Shown piece after piece: positions 1 through 14,351 of a stretch of DNA of 64,000 nt (its first letter is position 1; each line of letters opens with the position of its first letter). The translations under genes and the position numbers were made by a program. The DNA lies in the NCBI GenBank assembly GCA_033557835.1, contig JAWQRO010000004.1:32621-96620 (forward strand), in the 5' to 3' direction. The notes below the pieces were generated by a model. That model was not told the DNA's origin, did not search any database, and was given only the letters and a program-made list of their open reading frames with translations. This DNA is from Helochares maculicollis. Its lineage: Eukaryota; Arthropoda; Insecta; Coleoptera; Hydrophilidae.

Positions 1-17
1 GCCACCTTCATATATTA

Positions 18-3178
<3,161 letters not shown>

Positions 3179-4362
3179 TGTTGAATCCAAGAAGCCTTTG
3201 ATATCCTAAACACGGATTAAACTGATGAGTGTCAGCTATAATTCAAATAATTGAGAGAACTCGCGCTAATCTCCTCACTACACGACCTTAGCATACCCAA
3301 GGTTGATTTCAAAAACGGGTTTAGATACAGGAATGTGGGGCCATCTGTGAAAATGCGGCACAAACGCAGGACCAATTCACTGAATATGTTTTTAGTTTTT
3401 AACTTTTGATAAAATTTTTTGGCACGTATTTACTAGCGAAATTTTTATTTTTAACTAAGTAATTATTTATGCTGAACTTACAAGGAAACGAAGCTTGCAA
3501 CTACGCTTAAAATCGCTGCAGCAGCGGAAAATGATGTATTCAAGCCAGGTCGTGGCCTAGTTTAGATACGTTTTTGCTTACAAAACTAGATTAGTTATAA
3601 ACTGATTTAAACAAATTGTTTTAAATGTTCCGCTCTCTACTGCGCAGATGATTGGTGCGAATGCGTGTTTGCGCATTGGTCCATTCGCATACTTTGACAG
3701 ATAAGTCAGCTGCCATTAAAATTATAAATTGTGTGGTTTGGTAAGTGCTTTTCTAAAAATTGGAATTAAAATCAGCAGTATGTAAGTTGTTTCCGAGTTT
3801 TCATGTACATGAGTAGGTCATTTTTAGGCAACGACATAAACTAAACCGAATCCTTCAGCTAAATGTTGATTAAGAAATAAACACTAATTACACCCAGGTA
3901 TACATATGCTATATTGCAATTTTTTCTGTTTTAACAATGATTTCTACTATCAGCACTATCTACGTTGTTTCTTGATATAGTTGTTAACTGTTCGACGAAA
4001 AGGATGCCAGTGTCAACGAAAAAATTTAATTTGCCGATGCCAGCCTTCGATTATCAACTTTTCTTACCATGCTCATTTTTCTTTACTTCTAGAGCATTGT
4101 ACACATACATTGCCATTAAGCATGCTTAACTGCCTAAACTGTGAAGTATTCAAGTAACTTGGCAATATTAAATCAAATTCCTGAGTAGTGTGTAAAAATC
4201 CGAAACGAAACAATCTTTTGCAATTTTTACTACTGCTGAGATTTCAGTTGTTTGTATTGCAGAAAATGTAGATTTTTAGTATGCTACCGATGTGGTTCGA
4301 CTAAAATTGATTTCAACATTTTTGTAAAATGCTATGACGATTTTTTATATATTAATAATATA
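3179..4362. other. Intergenic region between Got1 and the first transposon
   Basis: AT-rich DNA with no convincing coding exon. The left part should hold the Got1 promoter (transcribed leftward). The stretch around 3630-3740 looks like a rightward promoter and is listed separately. Nothing else was recognised. Confidence 0.5.
3630..3740 (+). promoter_or_regulatory. Candidate promoter and 5' non-coding exon of the lifeguard gene
   Basis: Two ATTGG (CCAAT-type) motifs lie close together here, in a locally GC-richer patch. They are followed by a strong donor-like sequence, GTTTG|GTAAGTGC, at 3740/3741. The lifeguard coding sequence starts just after a splice acceptor (TTTTAG ending at 8035), so the transcript should have an upstream non-coding exon. 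This is the best candidate I can see on the + strand, and it would make a 4.3-kb first intron holding two transposons. Inference only; no transcript evidence. Confidence 0.3.
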
Positions 4363-5280
4363 CTACTGTAGGGTGAAAGTAAGGTGAAATTGTCATTTAA
4401 AACTCCCGGGCATTAAGAAGGCAGTTAAATGTTTCTCCTATGTTGCCTGGACTGTCTATAACATTTTCCAAGCGTTTGTTTGTCAAAATATTTAATTATC
4501 TCCGTGTTACATGTGTTTTTGTAAACAACCAAAAGTGAATTTTTCGATATTTGCAATGGGTAATTTTGCTAAGCAAAGAATTTGCATCAAATTTTGTTTG
4601 TTACGAAACAAATATTCTTGTGCGTATACATTGAAAATGTTGCGGAAAGCCTTTGGTGATCAAACTATGGACCAAAAAAACATTTATAAGTGGTACAACG
4701 AGTTCAAAGCGGGCTGAGAACGCATTGAAGACGAACCGCGCACTGGACGACCATCAACGTTTACCGATGAGTGCCACATCCAAAAAATCAATGATTTGGT
4801 GCTTGAAATTCGTCGATTGACAATTACAGACTTCGCTGATAGTGTTGAAATATCATTTGGCTCAGCTCAAACCATTTTGAAGGATTTTTTGTATGCGTCA
4901 TCTCAATTGGTGCCAAATGCACCATGTCATACTGCATTGGTTCTTTGTTTTTTTTTCCAAAAACTTGACTCATATCGGACCGCAACCACCGTATTCATCT
5001 GATTTGGCTCCGTGGGACTTCTGGCGATTCAGAAAACTCAAAAGGCCAAAGCGGGGATATCATTTTGATATGATTGAAGAGATAAAAAACGAATCGAAGA
5101 AGGTCTTGAATACTATACCGGAAAAATACTATTCCAAATGTTTCAAGGACTAGAAAAAGCGTTGGCAAAAGTGAGTTTTATCAGACGGGGATTACTTGAA
5201 GGGAATGAAATTGATTTGGAAGAATAAATAAAGAATTTACAGTTTATATACAAATTTACCTTACCTTTTGTTCACAGTAG
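4363..5280 (+). mobile_element. Internally deleted mariner-family DNA transposon
   Basis: The element is bounded by inverted ends that both read CTACTGT inward and continue into a shared GGTAAGGT-type block. TA dinucleotides flank it at 4361-4362 and 5281-5282, as expected for mariner target duplication. Inside are pieces of transposase on the + strand: an N-terminal helix-turn-helix part around 4620-4890 (LKMLRKAFGDQ, then GRPSTFTDE, then ISFGSAQTIL) and the C-terminal catalytic part around 4990-5220 (PPYSSDLAPWDFWRF, carrying the third catalytic aspartate). A stop splits the first part near 4717, and the middle of the enzyme, with the first two catalytic aspartates, is absent. Length is 918 bp against about 1.3 kb for intact mariners. 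It cannot make transposase. It is a different lineage from the two mariners further right. Confidence 0.85.
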
Positions 5281-5459
5281 TATATATATTAATATATCAA
5301 ACAGCATATTTATTTTCTTAGTTGAATATTGATTACGTATGCGTTTTAAAGCATAAACAGGAGGGGAAAGTTACACCCAAACAAGGCTAGATTAGTCCAA
5401 ATCTCTACTGGATATATTCATCCAAATGGATATATTCTATGCTCCTTAGACCCCAATGT

Positions 5460-7675
5460 TTAAGGGGGGTGATACATATAAAAATGAAAAGAATTTGAAA
5501 ACTTTTTGTTGAATAAATAGTTAAAACATCACAAAAATATGACTATAAAGGTTTAGAATTAAATCCACATTATTTATTGGCTAAAAAGTTACTAAGTGCT
5601 CCATTTCAACTCGGCATTCAAGCACCTGTACCGAACTAATCCAATCTTGCCGCCTGCTTTTCAGAGTTCTAACATTTGGGACTTTTGTACTGACGATCTG
5701 GGTAAGAAGATGTCCAGAAACTCTTTTATTTCATAATTCCATGAAAATAACAACTGTATAGTTGCTATAAAGTGCTTTAAAACCAGCGTCGCCGTTATTT
5801 CAGTTCGTGCAATGTAAGTATGGCCGCAGATATATTTTTTTCTGGCCCACTAATTAGTAATGGATTTGAAGTAAATCACAGGATTGTCTTTGTGATGTGT
5901 CTATAGGTGTTGCTAGGGAGGGCATCAACTTATTTTGCCATATAATGGATATTTGTAACGGTATAAGTGAAAGTTCCTGCAACGCTATCATCTCGCTCAT
6001 CATTTCAAGCTTCTTGTGTAAAACCTGCCAATGAAGAAAATGCTGAAAATGAAAAGCATGAGTGGCCAATTTTAAATCTGAAATTTTCTGGGGACGGTAC
6101 ATGGAAGAAGCGGAGCTTCAAATCGTTGTATGGGCTCACAACCCTTATTGGATCTTACTGTGGTAAAGTGATCGAATTAGTCATTAAAATTAGTTACTGT
6201 ACAGCTTATGCTTGTTGGAAAAATAAAACGGATACTGAAGAGAACTGTGAATGGTTTGAAGAAAATGAACCAAATTACCAAGAAAACCATAAAGGCTCTT
6301 CTGGCACTATGCAAGTCGAAGCTGTAAAGGAAATGTTTTCATGATCTGAAGAATTATTTGGCGTCACATACCAAAACTACATAGGGGATGGGGATTCAAA
6401 AACCTTCAAAGGAATTCTCGATTTGAATTCGTATGCTGACGATTTCCAAGTTGTGAATTGACTCCGAAAACTAAAACAATCACCTTGAACGAAGAGGTAA
6501 GCTCACGAAAGCTTTAATTAAAAAATTGTCTCAACATTTCGGATTAGCTATTCGGAAAAAACGTAAACAGCGTGAAAGACATGAAAGATGCGATTATGGC
6601 CACACACTATCATATGTGCTCCACAGATGACGAACCAAGACACTAGTACTGTCCGTCTGGCTCCGATAGCTGGTGGAAGTGGCGCAAAGCTTTAGGGGAA
6701 AATTCTAAAGAGATTAAACATCATGCTCCATTACATCTTGATGCTCAAACTCATGTCAAGCCGATTTTTGAAGATTTATTCCGGGATGACTTGCTCAAAA
6801 ACTGTTTGGGTGATCACATGCAGAATGCAAATAAGAGTTTCAACTCTACTGTTTGGCGAGTCTGTCCCAAACATCTGAATTCTGGACTAAAGATATATAG
6901 CTTACGAGTGATGAACTTATTAGAGATAGTTATTGATCGCCAGTGCATGTCCTATAAACACAAAATCGATGACCAAAGAATGAGTCAAGAAAATCGCTGC
7001 AGCTCTTTGACAACCAAAAAGCTCATCAAGCACGTCAAGAAGAGTTTATGAAGAAAAACGAGTATTATTAACGCATAGAAGCACTCCTGCATGGCCCTAC
7101 ATGCGCTGACTAGTTCATAAGTTACTGTAATCATAGAGTTTCTGTGTGACAAATCTTAAAGTGTTTTTCTTGAAACTACTTTTTTTTAAATTGGCGGGCA
7201 AGATAATTCAAAAAGCTATTAACCGATTACTATTTGGCACACATCTGTTTATATGGTATTAGCTTCTAGTTAAACCTGAAAAATTTGACCCAAAAACCAT
7301 AAAAAAAGGGGTGAGATATCGACCTATTTTTTCCGATGCGTGCCAATTTACGATTTTTCACCTGTTTTGTTCTTTTATTGGTTCAACTAGAAAATAAATG
7401 ATTTATGAACACGCTCAAACCAAACTTTTTCATTTTAGATGGCTGTAACAAAAGCTAAACATCCCGCCGTTTGTTGCCTTTCGCCGCGAAGGTCTCAGGA
7501 GATTAGTTACTACGACGGCCTTTTTTTAATAAAAATAATAGTAGTCAACTGATTTTTAAATTTTAATATGTAATGAATAATCATACCGAATTTAAAAATG
7601 ATTTATTCCTTAATTTTAAAAAAGACTTTCGAAAACTGTCAAATTTCAGGCGGTTCCATGTATCACCCCCCTTAA
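5460..7675 (+). mobile_element. Mutator-like DNA transposon with 18-bp terminal inverted repeats
   Basis: An exact 18-bp inverted repeat, TTAAGGGGGGTGATACAT, is present at 5460-5477 and, inverted, at 7658-7675. Between the two ends lies a decayed transposase on the + strand, described separately. I could not find a clean 9-bp target duplication next to the ends, so either the borders differ by a few bases or the duplication has decayed. Nothing else coding was seen inside. The combination of matching ends and a transposase relic between them makes the element call strong; the superfamily name rests on the protein motifs. Confidence 0.8.
5967..7051 (+). pseudogene. Mutator-like transposase relic (arthropod type)
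   Basis: Three + strand pieces interrupted by stops and frameshifts match, in order, a transposase domain that is widespread in arthropod genomes and catalogued as Mutator-like. At about 6090-6110 is GDGTWKKRSF followed by a GLTTLIGSYCGK block; at 6290-6345 is HKGSSGTMQVEAV; at about 6385 is IGDGDSKTF; at 6660-6700 is DSWWKWRKAL; and at 6791-6900 is LLKNCLGDHMQNANKSFNS. The two GDG motifs probably carry the catalytic aspartates. In relatives I recall an N-E-SFNS arrangement where this copy reads NKSFNS, so the likely catalytic glutamate is replaced by lysine. With several stops as well, the gene is dead. Motif comparison is from memory, not a search. Confidence 0.7.
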
Positions 7676-8038
7676 TAATTCTCCAATCAGGTTTAGAATA
7701 CATTAAAAGAAAAATCAATTGGAAGTGTTTGAAAATTATCAAGTCAATTTGACATCATTATGGTAGCTATTATAACACTTTCAACTTGTTCAATACAAGT
7801 TTTACTTCAATTATATTCAATCGAAATAATATGTATTCTATGAAAGTGAAAATGTTTGCATATGTTTGTATATGTATGCAACATATTTCCATATCATAAA
7901 CCATGGGTAAGGCTTCTGCTGTAAGATTGTTGACTTCAATAGATTTTTAAGCCCCATTGCATATTTTCATCAGTCCTTATATAAGACTATTAAATGTCCT
8001 AAACTGTTCAGCTAATAATCTGTTTTAATTTTTAGATT

Positions 8039-11000
8039 ATGTCTTCTACAGTTCCTTTAATCCTCGAGGAGGATTGTGAGCGGGGCGGAAAGGAATATGA
8101 TGGAGGTATCGAAGATGATTTTGCATACCGCAACAATGTTATGCAAGCTACCAAAAATATTCGCATGGGATTCATTAGAAAAGTCTATGGGCTACTTACG
8201 ATGCAACTAATGATTACTATAGTTATAGCAGCACTATTTATGTTTACACCGCCCATTAAAAGTTTTATACACTCAAAGTAAGTTTGGTTTTGAGACTGGT
8301 CTTGAATTATCAATATTCAAACTAAATTTAGGTGGCACTTTCACTTGCCTATTTACTTTCTATTTTTATATGCTCTTTCATAATAATGATATGTTATAAT
8401 GCAAGATAAAAACAATACCATTGGCTTAATGGAGCCTTCGTGATGACATCGCTTCATTTTCTTCATAATTTTCTTATGATACAATAAAACTGACAACTAG
8501 CAGGATGCGACTAGAAATTTTTAGTAAGCTATGAATAATTGTTTAGAAGGCAATAATGCAATTCATAAATCTAGTGACTTTGATTTACAATTGAGATCTG
8601 ACATTTTGAAATTCTTTGAAGTGATTGGCCAGTTTTATATCTGCTACAAATTTTAATTTTATAAATTCCTTTATTGTAGTTGAAATATATATTTTAACAC
8701 TGGCATTTTTTTGAAGAATTAATTTGCACGTGCAAACTCAATATATTCGAAAACTACAAATATATTCAGTTTTAGCTTCATAAATCTCTCTTATAAGCCA
8801 AACATATTTAGTAATTTTTGAAGTGTTATAAACCAGGTCACCATAGCATTTGGGGACATTCATTTCTGTGGTCTGTATATTTATTGAAATTTAAGCGAAA
8901 AATAATGAATAGAACAAATTTTTGGAGAATACCATCATTATTGGAAAAATGCTATGAATACCCTATTTGTCGAGATCTATCTTTACTCATTTCCTTTGTA
9001 AAACTTGGATTTTCAGTTGTCACATTTGTTGTCCAACATTCATCTCTTGTGCCTTTGCATACTCTGCCCATTAGTAAAAGGAACAGTAACATCTTTTTTA
9101 GTTGTGCTACAGTAGGCTTTATATTTCAAAGATTTTGCACCATCTCTAAATCAGTGTATATTTTGTACATGATAATGATTGGTTTTATGACCATATATAT
9201 AAGTACAAATTCCAAACATTGCACATACTATTTAGTCCGAAAATCTGTTTGATAAGATAAGATACAAGACAACTTTCTATACATTGCTGGATATTTTTTG
9301 GGGTACTTAAATTAATATTATCCTTTAGCGCACTATAATTTTTGAACAATTAACATATTATTTCTTAAGCAAGTACAATTTGATAGGTTATTCTTTAAAA
9401 GAGTTATAACGAAGACTTCCCTATTGCTAGCCTAGGCGTTCACAAATGCAGACTTATAATACAATGCTAAACATCTTTATATAGATATCAATTCATTAAA
9501 ATTCAACAATACCATGTGCGCAAGTTTAAAATGTCATTTTGTTATAATAGATGGCACTTGAAATCTATTGAAGTAACCTTTGGAACCCAAAGGGCATTTT
9601 TTTTTATATGACTGCCCATTACAAAACATCATATTCGTCTAGTTGTTTATGAGTTAGTAGCACACTTCTTTTTCGTGTTAAACATTTGAATTTTGAGCCA
9701 AGTAAAGAGCATTTACGGCATGTAATGATTTTCTTGTTCAATCAAAAGAAAAAGGTATCGGAAAGTCATCAAATTCTTGTAGAGACTTACGGCGATCTTG
9801 CTCCAACTGTCGAGGCTTATAAATACTGGTTTCAATATTTCAAAAGTGGCGATTTCAATGTTATTGATAAAGAATGTGACAATCGACCAAAAACGAATGA
9901 CAGATGGAAAGACGAAAAACTGTGCGAAATCCTGCCACAAAAGAAAGGGTTTTTTTGCACCAGGTTGTAACTGGCGATGTAAAAATGAGTATATTTTGAA
10001 AATCCCAAATGTACAAAATCATGGGTAACACCAGGATAACCACCAACATGGAGTACAAAATCGGATCGTTTTGGGAGGAAAACATTGCTGTGTGTGTGTG
10101 TGTGTGTGGTGGGATCAGAAGGGAGTCATGTAGTACGAGCTTCTCAAACCCGACGATACAGTTAATACCGTCCGCTACTGACAACAATTGATCAATTTAA
10201 ACTACGCTTTGATCGAAAAACGCCCAGAATGGGTTCGAAGACACGGCAAAGTCATTCTGCAGCATGACAACCCTCCTGCACATTCAGCCAAATTGGTCAA
10301 AGAAACGATTTCTTTGCTTGGTTGGGAATTCATAACCCACCTGCCATATCCACCAAACCTGGCTCCTTCTGATTATCACCTCTACTCATCGATGGGACAC
10401 GCACTGGCTGAGCAACATGACTCGATGAATGGATATCAATGAGTTAAAGCTTTCTATAAGAATGGTATCCATAAATTGCCGGAGAGATGGATAAAATGTG
10501 TAAAAAGCGAGAGCCAATACTTTGAATAAAAAATCTTTTACCATTGTTCTTAAATAATTGCGTATTTTTCATGAAAAAAAAATACATTTTAAACTTTCGA
10601 ACTTCGTAGATATCAATTCATTAAAATTCAACAATATAATTCTGGCTGGAACTACATATATTATTTTTTCTTTTAGTGACTGGCTTATAATGGTGGCGAT
10701 GTTTGGTAGTATATTTCTCTTAATAGGCCTCCACATTAAACGCAAGGAGTCTCCTACCAATTTTATTTTATTAATAGCATTTGTAAGTAAAACAATTTTT
10801 TATATTTCATCTAATTAATTAGTAACTCTTGTGCATGTGATTTACAGACAGTGGTACAAGCCTACACAATTGGTGTGATAGTAACGTTTTATTCCAAAGC
10901 AGTTGTTTTACAAGCTCTAGTCCTAACATTTGCAGTTTTAGCTGGTCTGACGCTGTATACATTCCAAACAAAGCGAGATTTTTCCTCAATGTATTCAGGG

Positions 11001-11335
11001 TAAGGATAAAAACGTATCACTAAATCATAGAAACGTGCAGTATGTATTCGATAATTTGAAAAGTAATATTGCTTTTTTTTAGGTTATTTGCTGGATTATG
11101 CATTTTGCTAATCGGGGGAATAATGCAACTCTTCATTCAGTCATCCGCTTTAGAAATCTTAATTTCTTTGGGGGGTGCTTTGCTATTCTGCCTTTTTATT
11201 ATATTCGACACTCAAATGATTATGGAAAAATTATCACCTGAAGAGTACATTCTCGCAACAATTGAATTATACTTGGATATTGTCAATTTATTCCTTTATA
11301 TATTGCGTATTTTGAATGAATTGAACAGGCGATAA
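8039..11335 (+). CDS. Protein lifeguard 4-like (TMBIM4, Bax inhibitor-1 family)
   Basis: Seven-helix membrane protein of the BI-1/lifeguard family, which in animals moderates apoptosis and calcium release at Golgi/ER membranes. Exons are 8039-8277, 10677-10782, 10848-10999 and 11083-11335, giving 249 residues, the usual length. The N-terminus contains IEDDFAYRNNV and IRMGFIRKVYGLL, closest to the TMBIM4 branch. Successive hydrophobic segments follow, then FTVVQAYTIGVIVTFY, LALTLYTFQTKRDFS-type sequence (here GLTLYTFQTKRDFS) and the C-terminal signature FIIFDTQMIM-KLSPEEYILA-ELYLDIVNLF, whose acidic residues belong to the family's pH sensor. The ATG follows a splice acceptor by three bases, so a non-coding exon must lie upstream. 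AATAAA is at 11409. Intron 1 (2.4 kb) holds a mariner. The next gene converges, with its stop 290 bp away. Confidence 0.9.
9482..9511 (+). repeat. Left copy of a 30-bp direct repeat flanking the intronic mariner
   Basis: These 30 bases, beginning TAGATATCAATTC and ending CAACAATA, recur without mismatch at 10607-10636, directly beyond the other end of the mariner. Both copies begin and end with TA. Mariner normally duplicates only TA. Confidence 0.9.
9512..10606 (+). mobile_element. Mos1-like (mauritiana-type) mariner, internally deleted, in lifeguard intron 1
   Basis: The ends are related inverted repeats, CCATGTGCGCAAGTTTAAAA on the left and CGAAGTTCGAAAGTTTAAAA read inward from the right, flanked by TA on both sides. 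The + strand encodes a transposase N-terminus (SKEHLRHVMIFLFNQKKK, WFQYFKSGDF, IDKECDNRPK) from about 9686. This jumps straight to a segment that in relatives lies some 65 residues later, so the linker and second helix-turn-helix are deleted. The C-terminal part at 10188-10440 retains VILQHDNPPAH and LPYPPNLAPSDYHLY, with two catalytic aspartates, before decaying. At 1095 bp it is shorter than Mos1 (about 1.29 kb). It is the same family as the copy at 27996-29149. Confidence 0.88.
10089..10108. repeat. (TG)n microsatellite inside the mariner
   Basis: Ten TG units occur where the related mariner copy near 28.7 kb has only a short TGTGTGTGG stretch, so this is an expansion that arose within this copy after the two diverged. 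Confidence 0.85.
10607..10636 (+). repeat. Right copy of the 30-bp direct repeat flanking the intronic mariner
   Basis: Identical to 9482-9511; see that entry. It starts with the TA that borders the right mariner end. Confidence 0.9.
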
Positions 11336-11625
11336 GTATACAGATTTATTTGTAAGATATTTTTAGCGTATTTTGTGAGGAAACAAACTGTTTTCAAAAC
11401 GATGTATTAATAAAACACTTTTTAGATTTTGCTCACAATTACACTCACACGATTTTAACAAAAGGTGGAATTTCAAGAGCACATTCTAAAATATGGAAAT
11501 AATATTTGTTGTGATATAAATGAAATTATAATATTAAATAAATTATAGTGTATTATATATATACATTAGAAAAGTATTTTTATTTATTTACAACTAGATT
11601 ATAGTAATAAGAAGGTTGTGACATT

Positions 11626-13952
11626 TTAGCTTTTAATAGATTTCATTTGCCATAATTTCAGATTGGTTTGTTCCACTTTATTTTCTTTAGCTAATTTCAC
11701 TAAATGGTGGTTAACATTTAAAGCTGCCGCTTTGTATAAACTTTCAGGAGTGTCTACGTAAATACTCTTAACTATATCCATTTCACTGTAAGGTTTTATT
11801 GGGTTTGTCATCATGACGTTCAAGATTTGTTTTTCTCGTTCTTTCCTGTGATCAATGTAGTATTTAATTTTTTCTTGAGGTTGCTAAAATTAGTAAAAAT
11901 CAATGTCATATTTTGCTGGTTAGCTCTCTTGCAGTTCAGCAACCTGCAGCGTAACTTGATTGTTATCTACTTACTTGAATAATATTTCCATGCCCAGGAT
12001 AAATAACGGATGGCTTTAAATCTAAAATGTTCTCTAAGGAATTTAAGTAATCGTAAAGGTCTTCAAAAACTGCCGTTCCTTCACCTAATATACAATCGGC
12101 GCTGAATAAAGCATTCTCTTCGAGCAAATGGAAGCATACATGATCGGTTGTGTGGCCGGGAGTATATAAAATTCGTAATGTTGCACCTTCTACTGAAAAT
12201 TCTTGCCCATCTTTAAGAAATTCAATTGAGACGTTTTGGGGGAGGTTGTCTTCAGCACGAGGATATTTCCAGATTTGGCAATGGCCTAAAAAATTTAACA
12301 TGGCGATATTTTAAAACGGTACAAAATTTTCATTTTTGATTTTAGAAACAACATATAATATCCACTGATTTGCGACTGTCTTTTTACCATTACATTAATG
12401 ACAAAGACATCATCTTGACTTTTAATTTTTAAGCAACAGTTGCAGAATACAGTGAAAATATGTGGTTACCACTTTCGGGCTTTAGCGGAAGATCTGATTA
12501 AATTGGTAGCTCTGTCAACATTTATTTATTAGGAAATGGCATACTTGTTTGTTCTTTCAAGTCCAACACATCGGTAAGGCCCCCAATGTGGTCATGGTGC
12601 CAATGGGAAATAAAAATGTGGGATAGAGTGACTTGTTCTCTGTTTAAAAATGCTTTTAAAGTGTTTAAATATTGCGGCACATCTTCGTCTCCAGTGTCGA
12701 TCAACATCCGTCTACAAAAATTGTGAAAACAACTTTTATCAATATTATGCAATTTCCAACGACCTAACTTAATTTTTTATTATGAAAACGAAAACATTAG
12801 ATGGCCTCCAATAGAAGCGCAAATCATCAATTAATGTTTCGTAATGTTAACAAAAGTGCTGAATAATGCTCATTGAATTCTTGAGGAATAAAAGATGTCA
12901 TTAGCTTGGAAATTTCACTTTCACCTGGAAGGTGCTGTACGCAGTGGCAGATCATCTCATTTTATTTAATGAAAAACTTTTTTTTAATTAAAAAAATCAT
13001 ATATAAGGAGCTTATCCAATAATACTGTTAATTGTATTTTCATGTGTTTTATGGTGTACAATTTGTACAGAGATTGCTCGTAAGGTCTCTGGAAAGTTAT
13101 CAATATGTTAATTATATAGAACAATTTGCATTATACCTATATTTCTTATAGAACATCAAGTTTTAGAAATGAAGGTTGATGTAATTTATAACATGGTAAA
13201 GGCATTCAATATATTAGAGTTTAGATATGTGGGGATGAGCCTTCACAGGTTGATTAGACTGATTAACTTATTTGAGACGAAAGAAAATAAGATTAATATA
13301 CATTTTCTGTCTATGAGAGGTAAACATCTGTGCTTTGGATGTTAAAACCTATACTCTCAATAGGTAAGAGAGAATCTCAGAACGACTGAATCTAACTTGG
13401 TGCTGTTAATAAGTGTGAAAATATAGCTCCAATCGATTGTACCGAGAGAAGAGAAGCCATCGATTGTAATGAAGTCGGTGCCTGAGTAATAAGCAAAGTG
13501 AACCAAAATGCTCATGTCTATATGTCGGAGCCGTTCAGAGCTTCATAATTTTGAAAAATAATTTTTTGAGCAGCTTTCTTTTGATAACTTTTTAATATAA
13601 GCTGAATAATGATCTTGATTAGAATCGACACGCCACTGGTACTTTTATAATTGGGTAAAATTAATTCCGCAATGTATTACATGCTAATTCTTTCATGGAT
13701 ACAGATCCTGATTGTTACTCGATTCCGGGTGAATGACACACGAAAACACAATGACAGGTATCCTGTTTACAAACACGAGAAATATTGCATAAACAGTACA
13801 AAAATGTTTTACAAGTGCCTGTTTATATACCTTTTCCCAGTTCCTATTACGTAAGTGTTCGTTCCTTGCAAGGTCATAGGGCTAGGATTGCATCCTAAAA
13901 TCCTGACAATCCTCGCGGAAATTCGGGTGACCGCTGGTATTACTGCCGCCAT
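11626..13952 (-). CDS. LACTB2: Endoribonuclease LACTB2-like (metallo-beta-lactamase fold)
   Basis: Metallo-beta-lactamase-fold enzyme; the mammalian relative is a mitochondrial single-strand RNA endonuclease. Exons from right to left are 13831-13952, 12545-12711, 11975-12285 and 11626-11883, totalling 285 residues (human 288). The N-terminal exon shows [19 protein letters not shown]. Exon 2 carries the metal-binding motif [10 protein letters not shown] after [12 protein letters not shown]. Exon 3 has the substrate-loop and metal residues [27 protein letters not shown] and IYPGHG. The last exon is the helical tail ([14 protein letters not shown]). I chose the ATG at 13952 (MAAVIPAV) because it matches the family start; an in-frame ATG at 14012 with no intervening stop could give a 20-residue extension and might matter for targeting. 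The lifeguard gene converges from the left; the PEBP gene diverges on the right, 400 bp between start codons. Confidence 0.93.
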
Positions 13953-14270
13953 GTTCCCCGCCTCCTTAGCTACGTTTTTCAAACCTATAAAATTCAACAC
14001 TCTTGAATACATCCTTGGCCTTAAATCAATCCACAGGTCATAGTACCATTCCAAGTGATGTAATTATGTAAATGCAATCTTCATATTAAGAGTTAAATAA
14101 ATAATATCATCGAATACACGCAAAACTATTTCAATATATATATTTAGCATATAAAAACATTGGCTTAGCAAATAAACTTACACATAAGGCGGCAATTTTA
14201 AATAAAATGAGTAGCTTAATTAATAGTTGGTAGTAAGTAAAGGATTGTACCTGATGTTGTTTTACAAAAG

Positions 14271-14305
14271 TATATAAGCTTCGTTGCCAAGAAGCGGTTT
14301 CACTT
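14271..14305 (+). promoter_or_regulatory. TATA box and initiator of the PEBP gene
   Basis: TATATAA at 14271-14277 is followed 31 bases later by the A of an arthropod-like initiator, TCACTT, at 14300-14305. The start codon is 50 bp further on at 14352, and no other gene starts nearby on this strand. The spacing is what is expected of a focused TATA/Inr promoter, unlike the neighbouring housekeeping genes, where no such pair was seen. Confidence 0.6.
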
Positions 14306-14351
14306 TATTTAAAACGCGCAGAACTTGTTTAGAGAAACGACACGTCGTACA

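Noticed and set aside
8818..9252. 144-codon frame in lifeguard intron 1
   Set aside because: It opens on TTG rather than ATG, is rich in Phe/Ile/Ser as expected of AT-rich random sequence, and has no recognisable motif; it lies wholly inside an intron.
13651..13854. 67-codon + strand frame
   Set aside because: Lies in LACTB2 intron 1 and partly opposite its first exon; no motif and no splice support.
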